A DNA stretch of 64,000 nucleotides from an uncultured Ignavibacteria bacterium (lineage in GTDB: Bacteria; Bacteroidota; Ignavibacteria; Tepidaquicellales; OLB5): the NCBI GenBank assembly GCA_937873695.1, contig CALMYL010000021.1:62001-126000 (forward strand). The letters are read 5' to 3'. The notes under the pieces are model-generated. The model did no database searches and had not been told where the DNA came from. It was given only the letters and a program-made list of their open reading frames with translations. Each line of letters starts with the position of its first letter. The stretch's first letter is position 1. Shown here piece after piece: positions 17,557 to 26,025 of the stretch. The position numbers and the translations under genes are program-made.

Positions 17557-18009
17557 TTAATTTTTGCTGCGTTCATCTTTGTAGGCGTCAACGCCGGCTT
17601 TAATTGCGTCTTTAACCTTAGCTGACTCATCGATGATCTTTTCTTTTGCAACTTCATATGATGATGATGTTTTTTCTTTTGCAACATTCAGTATCTTGTT
17701 GGCATCATCAAGCAGGTTTCCTGCTTTCTTTTTGGCGTCAGAAATTAATTCTTCTGAACGTTTTTTTCCTTCGTTGATAATATCCTGCGCTTTGTGCTTT
17801 GCGATATCAATATATTCCTCTGCATCATCAAGCATTTCGTCCTTTTTGTTCCTTATATCCTCGCGAAGTTCTTTACCGCTTTTTGGCGCATATAAAAGTG
17901 CCAAAACGCCGCCAACAATTCCGCCGGCCAGGAATCCAAGGAACAGACCTTTTGCTACGCCTTTTTCTTCTGACATAGTGTAATCCTCCAATTTAAGTTT
18001 TTTACCCAT
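17557..18009 (-). CDS. YtxH domain protein
   Basis: 150 aa. The glycine-rich hydrophobic segment GLFLGFLAGGIVGGVLALLY (~21-40) is followed at once by APKSGKELREDI, the YtxH hallmark. A long amphipathic Lys/Glu/Ala-rich helix (~55-145) follows with repeats resembling LEA or apolipoprotein helices. Probably membrane associated; YtxH proteins are linked to general stress in Bacillus, but function is unknown. First gene of a two-gene unit with the DUF948-like gene. Confidence 0.85.
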   Translation of the reverse strand: MGKKLKLEDYTMSEEKGVAKGLFLGFLAGGIVGGVLALLYAPKSGKELREDIRNKKDEMLDDAEEYIDIAKHKAQDIINEGKKRSEELISDAKKKAGNLLDDANKILNVAKEKTSSSYEVAKEKIIDESAKVKDAIKAGVDAYKDERSKN

Positions 18010-18180
18010 AAAATTAAGCTTTCGCTCCGGGGTGTGTTTTTTGATTTTTTAATACCTGAAAAATAGCAAAATACCCCGCTATTTTCAATGTAAATTAATT
18101 TACTTTTATTCACCAATTTAAACGAAATTTGGCGGTAAAAAGTTCAAAAAAATGCAATTATTTGGTTTTATGAACATGTT

Positions 18181-19626
18181 TCATCTGACTTTACTTAACA
18201 GCCAGTTACTCAAAGCAACATCTCTGGCCGAGGTTAACTCAGATTTTACTTTTAAGCTTTTTTCTGAGTCAGAATGTATGTTAAGCTTTGTTATTACTGA
18301 TAAATATTTCAGAAAGTTCATATACCTTGTTTTTCGTGCATCAGATATATCACTGCTGCCTGCAATAAAGTGCTTAAAAGAATCGATGAGCGAAAATAAT
18401 TCTTCATAAAAGCCTGAATCAAAATACAGCTGGAGCAGCAAAATTTTGATATCAGATTTGAAAAGAAAAAAATCCTGTTTCACTTTTGACGCATACTTTA
18501 ATGAAACCTCAGTGTTTTTTAAGGCGAAATGTAGTTTTGCTTTTGAATAGTTTACCATGTCTTCTTTATACTGAGGGATAAGGTATTTAGAGTATTTATT
18601 TATGAGGTCCCCGGTAAACTCAAGATCATTTATATCCAGTGCAACCAGAAGCATGTTCCTGTAATGAGATAGATCAAAATATTCTTCCCGGGAATGTCCG
18701 AATAATTTGTGCAGCAGCATTTCTTTGTATATTCCCATAAGTTCAGTATCATAAGCTTTATGTCCATCGTTGCTTTTTCTGATACAGAAACCCGTCATGT
18801 TATTGAAATAAACAAATTTTTCGCTAAAGCTCAGTTCGTTAAAGTGTGAATAAAAAAGTTCTTTGTATTTCTCATAAATTTCATCATCGCATGGTGTCCT
18901 TAAGAGCAGGCCGTAATATTTTAAAGCAAGCACAGAATAGTAAACTGATCCGGAAGTTCTGAGGCTTTCGAGAATGTTTTCTATGTTCACATCCTTGAAA
19001 AAAAGATCGATAAATCCTGTATCAAATTCTGACCCGAATTCATTGTGGAAAAGTGAAAGATCATACCTGCACAGTATTATCTTATTTACCACTGAATATA
19101 AAGTATATTCAGTCCGTTTGGCTATTTCCTTTTTACGGGAATAGATTTCTTCTGCGGAAAATATTTTCTCGGCGGCAATACGGTATAAAAGACTTTTTTC
19201 TTCAAAATATCGTTCACTGAAATCAGAGTTTGGCTTGATCAGGTTTGCGGTTTCAGGAAGCAATTTATCAAACATGTGGTAAAGCTTTCTCCTGTTAAGT
19301 TCGCCAAGCGTTAGCCTGTTGGTTTCAAAATCATTTGACTTAAGACTGTAAATTGCTAAAAACTCCATTGAAGCTTTATATAACCTTGAAAACGCGATAT
19401 TAAGCTTATTCGCGTTGAATTCTTCTCCCGGATATGCAGCCCGGAAAAGATCTTCTTTTGTGAAATTTTTATGATCAAACGCGGGATAATATTTTTTTAC
19501 CGCTTTCAATACCCCCGAGTAGTTTCTTCCTTCATTATGAAAAGGTGACCTCAGAAACTTATCAAATTCAGAGAATTCGATTTCTGAAAAAGTTCTCAAA
19601 ACGTCAATTAATTTGTGTTCGATCAA
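18181..19626 (-). CDS. Uncharacterised helical protein (Bacteroidota-type family)
   Basis: 481 aa, almost entirely alpha-helical, no signal or membrane segment. The N-terminus has the pattern EFSEFDKFLRSPFHNE, then KKYYPAFDHKNFTKEDLF, AAYPGEEFNANKLNIAFSRL. This resembles a family of large uncharacterised proteins I recall from Cytophaga/Bacteroidota genomes (SPF-N and YPxF motifs). The remaining helices have TPR/HAT-like spacing, but no clear consensus repeat. The start is TTG (19624-19626). Function unknown. Confidence 0.7.
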   Translation of the reverse strand: MIEHKLIDVLRTFSEIEFSEFDKFLRSPFHNEGRNYSGVLKAVKKYYPAFDHKNFTKEDLFRAAYPGEEFNANKLNIAFSRLYKASMEFLAIYSLKSNDFETNRLTLGELNRRKLYHMFDKLLPETANLIKPNSDFSERYFEEKSLLYRIAAEKIFSAEEIYSRKKEIAKRTEYTLYSVVNKIILCRYDLSLFHNEFGSEFDTGFIDLFFKDVNIENILESLRTSGSVYYSVLALKYYGLLLRTPCDDEIYEKYKELFYSHFNELSFSEKFVYFNNMTGFCIRKSNDGHKAYDTELMGIYKEMLLHKLFGHSREEYFDLSHYRNMLLVALDINDLEFTGDLINKYSKYLIPQYKEDMVNYSKAKLHFALKNTEVSLKYASKVKQDFFLFKSDIKILLLQLYFDSGFYEELFSLIDSFKHFIAGSSDISDARKTRYMNFLKYLSVITKLNIHSDSEKSLKVKSELTSARDVALSNWLLSKVR

Positions 19627-19749
19627 ATTTCAGTGTATTTATGCGATTTTTTGGAAAAATTTGAAGAACAAAATGCTGAAAATTGAAGCAATTTGCAAGG
19701 ATTAATGAACACTAAGAAAAATTAATGGAAAAAAACAGCATAAAATTTC

Positions 19750-19782
19750 TTTGAATGTGCACATCACTATAAACTAAGTTTG
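19750..19782 (+). promoter_or_regulatory. Bacteroidota-type promoter (TTTG-N21-TAAGTTTG)
   Basis: TTTG at 19750-19753 and TAAGTTTG at 19775-19782 with a 21-base spacer. The predicted transcription start (~19786-19789) falls on the first ATG at 19789, so the mRNA would be leaderless or translation would use the ATG at 19801. Confidence 0.6.
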
Positions 19783-19788
19783 TAAACA

Positions 19789-19992
19789 ATGCGCAATGAA
19801 ATGGAAAAAATAAATGATATAAAAATATCAAAAGGCTACAGGTTAAGTCCGGAAACACACAATATGATCAAACAGATCCAGAATATACTTAACGTAAATA
19901 CCGATGTTGTTTTAAACAAAGCTTGCAGCAGATTTTTAACGGAAATTCAGAATAATAAAAATAAAAATAAATTGAAGGATAACAATAAATGA
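19789..19992 (+). CDS. Small RHH-like protein
   Basis: 67 aa (63 aa if the second ATG at 19801 is used, which the promoter position permits). The segment KGYRLSPETHNMIKQIQNIL (residues ~15-34), followed by a second helix (DVVLNKACSRFLTEIQ), has the strand-helix-helix outline of ribbon-helix-helix DNA-binding proteins. This fold call is tentative. The last four bases overlap the next gene (ATGA at 19989-19992), so the two are translationally coupled. It may regulate its own operon, but nothing in the sequence proves that. Confidence 0.6.
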   Translation: MRNEMEKINDIKISKGYRLSPETHNMIKQIQNILNVNTDVVLNKACSRFLTEIQNNKNKNKLKDNNK

Positions 19993-22103
19993 AACTAATA
20001 GTAACTCTGTTTATTTTACTGGGCTGTACTGCTCAAAATTTTACTCAATGGTCAACACAGTTGTATTTGCCTTCATATAATAATGTATTTAAAGGAGTGC
20101 ATAATCCTGCCGGGAATAAGTACTTTGCAGTAGGCGAAAATGGTGCTGTAAGAAAATCAAATGATCTGATGAATACCTGGACAGAACTTTATACAGGTAC
20201 CACTTTTGATCTGTTTTCAGTGGCTGTGTACGATACAAATAATGTGATTGTTGCCGGTGATTTTGGAACATTGCTGAGATCAACTAATTCAGGGGCGAAC
20301 TGGACACCAATAAATGTTGGTACTACAGATATCATTCGTTGTATTATTTATTTAAATCTGAATACCATTATTGCAGGCGGTGAATCCGGAAGAGTTTTCA
20401 GGACATCCAACGGCGGAGCGAATTGGGGAACAGAGATCTTAGCAGTAACAACCGGAGATATAATGGATATGAGAATATATACCGTACCAAATGGTTTTCT
20501 TTGTACAAGTACTGGAGAAGTGTTTAAGACAACAAATTCCGGTGTAAACTGGATAAATGCAGGCGCTCCTGCAGCATCTTCATATAATGCCCTGGAAGTA
20601 ATTCCGGCACATATTTTAGTCTGCGGCGGTGACGGAAAAATTATCCGTTCAACTGATCTTGGCGCAAACTGGGTGACATTAAATACAGGTGTAACTTCTG
20701 ATCTGAATAGCATTATTTCTCCCGGTTATATTATTGCTGCCGCTGATGACGGCTCAATTATCCTTTCAACTAACAACGGCACGAATTTTACTGCTGTAGT
20801 CCCGGGCGGCGTGAATTCGCCTCAATATAATTGTCTGGCATACGGACCAAACAGCAATTTTCTTGCATTTGGTGAGCGCGGCAATGTAATGAAAAGCACA
20901 AATTTAGGTTTAAACTGGAGCCAGGTTCAGGGATTGGCGGGAACAGGAAGAGGCATAGAAGAAATATATTTTCCTTCACCGCTGACAGGTTATGCTGTTT
21001 GCGGAACGGAATATATTTTAAAGACGACCAGCGGCGGCGCGAACTGGAACACTTTGGTAATGGCGAATACTCATTTCATGAACTCTGTTTGCTTTGTGAA
21101 CACGACAACAGGTTTTGCAGGGGGTAATAATGGTCCGATAAATGACGGAAGCGCGGCGACGATTATGAAAACCACAAATGGCGGGCTAAACTGGTCTTTA
21201 ATAACAATTCCGGGAACAGTCACTATAACTTCAATTAGTTTTTATGATGTTAACACCGGTTGGGCAATGGCTACAACTTCAGTAGCAACAGAGAAGCTGT
21301 TTAAAACAACAAATTCCGGCAGTAACTGGAGTGAAGTTTATTCATTTAACCAGGAAATTGCTGAGATCAAATTTGTAAATCAGCAAACAGGCTGGGTATT
21401 GGGCGAGAGCGGTACGATAGGCAGAACTACAAATGGCGGAACTACATGGCAAAATGCGGCAACTTTGCCGGGGAATTTATTTGGTATAAGCTTTCCAAGT
21501 CAGCAAACAGGATTTGTTTGCGGTACTGCCGGCAAAATTTACAGAACAACAAACAACGGTCAAAACTGGAGTCTGTTACCATCCGGAACAACAAATAACC
21601 TGACAGATATTCATTTTTCTTCTGAAATGAGCGGAATGTGTGTTGGCGAATCAGGAACAAGGCTCATTACTTCCAACGGCGGAAATACCTGGGTTTTGCA
21701 GCAGGAACCGCTGAATGCAGATATCAATGCGTGTTTTATGCCAACAACAATTAATGGTTATGCCGCGGGAAATATAGGTTATATTTCTAATTTCGGTGGT
21801 ATTATCACGGGTTTAAATCAGTCAGCAAATGAAATACCCGGGAATTTCATGTTATATCAGAATTATCCTAATCCTTTTAACCCCACCACGGAAATTGTTT
21901 TTGAAATTCCGTTTTCTTCGCATGTGAATCTAAACGTATACGATGTTACAGGCAGAGTAGTGAAAGCGCTGGTAAATGAAACACTTGCTTCGGGCAAGTT
22001 CAATATTACTTTTGACGCATCAAAACTTTCAAGCGGAATTTATTTCTGTGTTTTGCAGGCGGGTGAATTTTTTCAAACAAATAAAATGATTTTAATTAAA
22101 TAA
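19989..22103 (+). CDS. Secreted YCF48/BNR-type beta-propeller protein with T9SS sorting tail
   Basis: 704 aa. N-terminal signal peptide (~1-16), then about a dozen ~45-residue repeats carrying TTNSGxNW or TTNGGxNW (e.g. STNSGANW, TTNNGQNW), the pattern of YCF48/HCF136-like and BNR/sortilin-type propellers. The C-terminal ~80 residues form a type IX secretion sorting domain (NYPNPFNPTTEIVFEIP, then YDVTGRVVKALVN, SSGIYFCVLQAG), ending in KMILIK. Expected at the cell surface or released. Role unknown; such propellers often bind partners rather than catalyse. It overlaps the RHH-like gene and is 17 bases before a lipoprotein gene. Confidence 0.88.
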   Translation: MKLIVTLFILLGCTAQNFTQWSTQLYLPSYNNVFKGVHNPAGNKYFAVGENGAVRKSNDLMNTWTELYTGTTFDLFSVAVYDTNNVIVAGDFGTLLRSTNSGANWTPINVGTTDIIRCIIYLNLNTIIAGGESGRVFRTSNGGANWGTEILAVTTGDIMDMRIYTVPNGFLCTSTGEVFKTTNSGVNWINAGAPAASSYNALEVIPAHILVCGGDGKIIRSTDLGANWVTLNTGVTSDLNSIISPGYIIAAADDGSIILSTNNGTNFTAVVPGGVNSPQYNCLAYGPNSNFLAFGERGNVMKSTNLGLNWSQVQGLAGTGRGIEEIYFPSPLTGYAVCGTEYILKTTSGGANWNTLVMANTHFMNSVCFVNTTTGFAGGNNGPINDGSAATIMKTTNGGLNWSLITIPGTVTITSISFYDVNTGWAMATTSVATEKLFKTTNSGSNWSEVYSFNQEIAEIKFVNQQTGWVLGESGTIGRTTNGGTTWQNAATLPGNLFGISFPSQQTGFVCGTAGKIYRTTNNGQNWSLLPSGTTNNLTDIHFSSEMSGMCVGESGTRLITSNGGNTWVLQQEPLNADINACFMPTTINGYAAGNIGYISNFGGIITGLNQSANEIPGNFMLYQNYPNPFNPTTEIVFEIPFSSHVNLNVYDVTGRVVKALVNETLASGKFNITFDASKLSSGIYFCVLQAGEFFQTNKMILIK

Positions 22104-22120
22104 GAAGGAGAAAACCAGAA

Positions 22121-22819
22121 ATGAAAATCAAATTATTATTATCAATATTCTTATTGGGGATATTTTTTATAACCGGTTGTGTAAATGTTAATCAAAAAGG
22201 AAAAATAGAAAAAGACGGTTCAGGTTCAATAAACCTGCATTACTGGACAAAAATGAAAAATGTGAAAAACAAACAGGAATTAGGTGGGTTCAGTTTTGAT
22301 GAGGGTAAGATAAAAAGTAAATATTCTTCATCCAATAACGAAGTAAAGGATATAAAAATTGAAGATAAACTGGATGATTCAACAAAACACGTAAACGTAA
22401 GCATTGAATTTGACGATCTGAATAAGCTTAACAGTGCAAGCGGTTTCGCGAAAGTTGCGCCAACATGGAAAGAGGGAAAAGAGGGAGCGGAATTTGAATA
22501 TGTAATTAAGCAGGATACTTCTGCCGCTAAAACCATGAATGCAGGTAAATATGAATTAGTGTATGAGTTTGAGTTTCCTGACGAAGTGCTGAAAACCAAT
22601 GGAATAAAAGACGGTAAGAAAGTTAAGTGGGAAAGATCTTTAAAGGACCTGAAAGAAGACCTGGTTTTAACGGCTACCGTAAAAAGTGACGGAGAAAGCG
22701 CTGGAGACAAAGATAAAAAGGATGGCAAAAAGTGCGGATTATTCGGAATGGAATTGCCGGTGGTCTTTGCCTTAGGTATGGCAGGAATGAGATTTTTTTC
22801 CCGGAGGAAAAGAAAATAA
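22121..22819 (+). CDS. Lipoprotein with C-terminal membrane helix and basic tail
   Basis: 232 aa. Lipobox ITGC puts the lipidated Cys at residue 20. The following VNVNQKGKIEKDGSGSINL recalls LppM-like lipoprotein domains (a strand-turn-strand with DGSGS), an uncertain match. Residues ~30-195 are charged and beta-rich. The end is unusual: a Lys/Asp-rich linker, Cys-Gly, a hydrophobic stretch (LPVVFALGMAGM) and the basic tail RRKRK, like a tripartite C-terminal sorting signal. AGAAGGAG lies 10 bases before the ATG. Likely in the operon with the T9SS propeller. Confidence 0.72.
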   Translation: MKIKLLLSIFLLGIFFITGCVNVNQKGKIEKDGSGSINLHYWTKMKNVKNKQELGGFSFDEGKIKSKYSSSNNEVKDIKIEDKLDDSTKHVNVSIEFDDLNKLNSASGFAKVAPTWKEGKEGAEFEYVIKQDTSAAKTMNAGKYELVYEFEFPDEVLKTNGIKDGKKVKWERSLKDLKEDLVLTATVKSDGESAGDKDKKDGKKCGLFGMELPVVFALGMAGMRFFSRRKRK

Positions 22820-22842
22820 CAGCAATGAATAATCTGTGACTA

Positions 22843-22880
22843 AAAACCATACCTGAAAGCAGATCAGGTATGGTTTTTTT
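22843..22880. terminator. Bidirectional terminator between lipoprotein gene and prs
   Basis: A 14-bp perfect stem (22843-22856 with 22864-22877) and 7-base loop, with A-run before and T-run after, serves both converging genes. Confidence 0.9.
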
Positions 22881-22882
22881 TC

Positions 22883-23821
22883 TTACTCCACTTTAAACAG
22901 CGCGCTTATTGATTGGTTTTCGTTATTCCTTAGTATAGCATGCGCAAACAATCTAGATACATCAAGCACTTCGATCTTCTTAGATTTGATATTCAGCGGA
23001 ACAGTATTAGCGACAACAAGTTTTTTAAGCCCTGAGTTTTCAATTTTCTGCAGTGCCTGCCCTGAAAGTATGGGGTGAGTTGCAGCGCCGTAAATTTCTC
23101 TGGCTCCGTGTTTTTTAAGCGCATCAACTGCTGCTACAAAAGTATTTGCGGTATCGATCAAGTCATCAACTATCAAAACATTTTTACCCTCAACATCGCC
23201 TATAATATTCATTACTTCGGCAACGTTAGGTTTGGGTCTGCGTTTATCTATCAGTATAAGTTCAGCGCCAAGGTTCTTGGCATATGCGCGTGCGCGTTTG
23301 GAACCACCTACATCAGGTGCAGCAACCGCCAGGTTGCGCAGCTTTAATCTTTTGAAGTATTTTAAAAGCAATACAGAGCAGTATAAATGGTCAACCGGTA
23401 TATCAAAAAATCCCTGCAGCTGCGGCGCGTGGAGGTCCATTGTTATGATACGGTCAACACCTGCTTTGGTAAGCAGATTGGCTATGAGTTTAGCTGTAAT
23501 TGATACACGAGGCATATCTTTCCTATCCTGTCTTGCGTATCCAAAGTAGGGAATAACAGCGGTTATCCTTCTTGCCGATGCGCGAACAGCGGCGTCTATC
23601 ATTATGAGCAGTTCCATCAGGTTATCTGATGGCGGGTTGGTTGACTGCACGATGTACACATCTTTGCCGCGGATGTTATCGTTATACTTCACCCAAATTT
23701 CACCATCTGAAAAATTAACTATGCGGCATTTGCCAAGCGGTTTATCTAAATAAGTGCATATGTGTTTAACTAAGTAGTTAGAGTTTCTTCCTGAAAAAAT
23801 CTGTATCTCAGATCTTGCCAT
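22883..23821 (-). CDS. prs: Ribose-phosphate pyrophosphokinase
   Basis: 312 aa, class I PRPP synthetase. It makes PRPP from ribose 5-phosphate and ATP for nucleotide, His and Trp synthesis. Visible signatures: FSDGEIWVKYNDNIRGKDVY near the start, the ATP-binding flexible-loop region PYFGYARQDRK (~95-105), the DLHAPQLQGFFDIPVDHLY segment (~128-146) and the PRPP-binding motif VLIVDDLIDTANTF (~215-228). Length and all motifs are standard. Promoter on the minus strand: TTG-N20-TAAATTTG (23862-23892). Confidence 0.97.
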   Translation of the reverse strand: MARSEIQIFSGRNSNYLVKHICTYLDKPLGKCRIVNFSDGEIWVKYNDNIRGKDVYIVQSTNPPSDNLMELLIMIDAAVRASARRITAVIPYFGYARQDRKDMPRVSITAKLIANLLTKAGVDRIITMDLHAPQLQGFFDIPVDHLYCSVLLLKYFKRLKLRNLAVAAPDVGGSKRARAYAKNLGAELILIDKRRPKPNVAEVMNIIGDVEGKNVLIVDDLIDTANTFVAAVDALKKHGAREIYGAATHPILSGQALQKIENSGLKKLVVANTVPLNIKSKKIEVLDVSRLFAHAILRNNENQSISALFKVE

Positions 23822-23861
23822 TGGTCAGTTTGCTTACCCCCGAGTTGTTTTGTGGAATACA

Positions 23862-23892
23862 CAAATTTATCAATTAATATCTGTATAATCAA
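23862..23892 (-). promoter_or_regulatory. Bacteroidota-type promoter for prs
   Basis: On the minus strand, TTG (23892-23890), a 20-base spacer and TAAATTTG (23869-23862). Predicted start near 23857, leaving a ~36-base leader. Confidence 0.55.
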
Positions 23893-23929
23893 TTTATTAT
23901 ATTTGGGAGTAAAAGCTGAAAATGCGGGG

Positions 23930-24877
23930 TTAATTCAGGCAGAATTGTGAAATGTTTTCTTTCTTCAGTCCGATGGGAAAATGGAGTTCTTTTTGAAGGG
24001 GAGTGGCAGTATTGGGCTTTACCAGTGTGATGATCTGATTAGAAATTGTACTATTTGAGACATTAATTTCATTTAACTTAAGGAACTTATCATCCCCAAG
24101 TACAGCGCCACCGCAATTCAGGAATTTTATTCCTTTTCTTGTGTATTCCCTGTTTTCGTGCAGGTGACCGTGAAGAACAAGCTCAGCTTTTAATTCACTG
24201 ATTTGTTTAATTATCTTTTTCTTATTTCTCAGCTTCATCGTTTGTCTTTCAATAGCCTGCCATATTGTGCTGCCAGAAACAGTATCTTCACCGGAGCTTT
24301 TGTTGAAATGATGATGAGATACAATTATACGTTTCTTTCTGGATTCTCTGTATGTTTCAAGTATCCTGCCAAGTCTGGTAGTGTTGGATGAGGAGATCTT
24401 TCCATTGGAAGCAAAGGGATTTTTTAGTGATGAATAAAATGCTATTGAATTAACACCGCATAACAATATTTCATCCAGTTCTTTTACATATGGAAATATA
24501 TATTCATTATTTTGAAGCGAGCTATAAAATGTTTCCCTGAAGTAATAAGCAAATTCCCTTACTTTTTGATAGTAATTAGTTCTCCTGCATTTACCGGGGA
24601 AGTTAAGTACATCTTCAGCGTAGAATACACCGCCGTATATATCATGATTACCGATCGTAAGGCTTAACTTATCTTTGTGCAAGAGTCCGAATTTTTGAAA
24701 AGTACTTCTGGCAAGCTCAAACGAGGCACTATCTCCATTTTCGGTGATATCACCCGAAACTATTACGTGATCAAAGTTATTGGAATTAATGTATTCAAGC
24801 AGATGCAGGGTATTTCGCAGATTTTCTTTCTTATTTACCGCATCCAGATGAAGATCAGAAATGTGGGCAATTTTCAT
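23930..24877 (-). CDS. Calcineurin-like metallophosphoesterase
   Basis: 315 aa, cytoplasmic. The five metal-site motifs are in order: HISDLHLD (~5-12), VSGDITENGD (~40-49), GNHDIYGG (~76-83), VSHHHF (~199-204) and HGHLHENREY (~235-244). This is the dimetal phosphoesterase superfamily (CpdA/Icc-like arrangement). Substrate cannot be read; cyclic nucleotides, nucleotide sugars and phospholipids are all known for relatives. No partner genes; divergent from the IMPase-family gene. A TAACTTTG -7 element (24903-24910, minus strand) lies 26 bases before the start. Confidence 0.88.
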   Translation of the reverse strand: MKIAHISDLHLDAVNKKENLRNTLHLLEYINSNNFDHVIVSGDITENGDSASFELARSTFQKFGLLHKDKLSLTIGNHDIYGGVFYAEDVLNFPGKCRRTNYYQKVREFAYYFRETFYSSLQNNEYIFPYVKELDEILLCGVNSIAFYSSLKNPFASNGKISSSNTTRLGRILETYRESRKKRIIVSHHHFNKSSGEDTVSGSTIWQAIERQTMKLRNKKKIIKQISELKAELVLHGHLHENREYTRKGIKFLNCGGAVLGDDKFLKLNEINVSNSTISNQIITLVKPNTATPLQKELHFPIGLKKENISQFCLN

Positions 24878-24902
24878 ATATGTCTTTTGTGTACTTTTGA
24901 TC

Positions 24903-24910
24903 CAAAGTTA
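24903..24910 (-). promoter_or_regulatory. -7 element (TAACTTTG) for the metallophosphoesterase gene
   Basis: TAnnTTTG match on the minus strand in the divergent intergenic region. The -33 partner is not clear. Confidence 0.4.
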
Positions 24911-25040
24911 TGCTATTTTTGTTAGAAAATTGTTAGGTACGGGTGAGTTATGTATTATAATTTCAATGCATGCGTAATAATTAATTAAGATTGAATTCAG
25001 ATTTAACAATAAACTAATAATACAGGCTTAATTTTAACAT

Positions 25041-25850
25041 ATGGAATTAAAAAATAAACATCTCGAGCGGTTAACTGAATTCGCCGAAAAGACTGTGAAA
25101 AAGTCGAACCTTATCACCCTGAAGTATTACAGCAAAAAAATAAAGCACAGGGTGAAAGATAACCTGACACCCGTTACTGTGGCAGATATAAAATGCGAGA
25201 ATTTTATCTTGGGTAAGATCAAAGAAAAATTCCCTGAACACAGCATACACGCTGAGGAACATGGTAAGTCAGAAAAACAATCTGAGTTCAAGTGGATAAT
25301 TGACCCAATTGACGGAACCAAGAACTTTATGAGGAAATATCCTTTCTGGGGAACGCTGCTTGCGCTGGAATACCAGGGGAAGGTTGTACTTGGAGTGATA
25401 TCAATGCCTGTGTTGGGCGAGTTTATGATAGCAGCTAAAGGCAAAGGATGCAGGGTAAACGGCAAAAAGGCTAAAGTGAGCAAAATAAAAAAAATAAGTG
25501 AATCATATTTGATTCACGGCGGCCTGAACTATATATTCAGCGAGCCGTACAGGCAGAATTTTGTAAATCTTGTTAAAAGCTCATATTATGATAGGGGTTT
25601 TGGTGACTGCCACGGACATACTTACATCATAAACGGGAAAGCAGAGATAATGGTTGACCCGCACGTTGCACCATATGATGTTGCGCCGGTTAAGATTTGT
25701 GTAGAAGAAGCAGGCGGCAGGTTTACTGATATCCATGGAAATGATACAATATATTCCGGCAGCGCTGTTGTTACTAACGGAAGGGTGCACGATGCAGTGC
25801 TTGAAATGCTGAATGAAAACCTTGAAAGCAGGGAAATAACCAAGGATTAA
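25041..25850 (+). CDS. Inositol monophosphatase family protein (possible histidinol-phosphatase)
   Basis: 269 aa. Metal-binding motifs of the Li+-sensitive phosphatase family are intact: EEHG (~72-75), DPIDGT (~88-93) and the C-terminal APYDVAPVKICVEEAGG (~212-228; usual form WDxAAxxxxxxEAGG). The replacement of W by Y in the C-terminal motif and the preceding DPHVAPYD resemble the HisN-type histidinol-phosphatase branch, so either histidinol phosphate or inositol phosphate could be the substrate. No his genes are nearby to decide. A terminator follows at 25937-25973. Confidence 0.88.
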   Translation: MELKNKHLERLTEFAEKTVKKSNLITLKYYSKKIKHRVKDNLTPVTVADIKCENFILGKIKEKFPEHSIHAEEHGKSEKQSEFKWIIDPIDGTKNFMRKYPFWGTLLALEYQGKVVLGVISMPVLGEFMIAAKGKGCRVNGKKAKVSKIKKISESYLIHGGLNYIFSEPYRQNFVNLVKSSYYDRGFGDCHGHTYIINGKAEIMVDPHVAPYDVAPVKICVEEAGGRFTDIHGNDTIYSGSAVVTNGRVHDAVLEMLNENLESREITKD

Positions 25851-25859
25851 CTGATTACA

Positions 25860-25893
25860 TCCCGCCTATGGCGGGACTGGCAAAAAACGCCAG
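25860..25893. repeat. Two adjacent small inverted repeats (REP-like)
   Basis: TCCCGCC-TAT-GGCGGGA (25860-25876) is followed directly by CTGGC-N7-GCCAG (25877-25893). No T-run follows, so this is not a normal terminator. It resembles short dispersed palindromic elements but only one copy is in the window. Confidence 0.5.
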
Positions 25894-25936
25894 GATTGCT
25901 GATGACAGATTATGGATTAGAAACAGAACTTTGAGT

Positions 25937-25973
25937 AAGCCTCTTTGATTGTAATTTCAAGGGGGCTTTTTTG
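25937..25973 (+). terminator. Terminator after the IMPase-family gene
   Basis: A 12-bp stem with two G-U pairs (25937-25948 with 25957-25968), 8-base loop and T-run to 25972. The G-U pairs favour function on the plus strand. Confidence 0.8.
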
Positions 25974-26025
25974 TTGGTTTTTATGTGAACAGAAATAGAT
26001 AAATTGCGGATTAACAGATAATTTA

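Noticed and set aside
22240-22728. 162-aa open frame opposite the lipoprotein gene at 22121
   Set aside because: Ser/Phe-rich antisense frame with no features; the plus-strand gene has a lipobox and ribosome-binding site.
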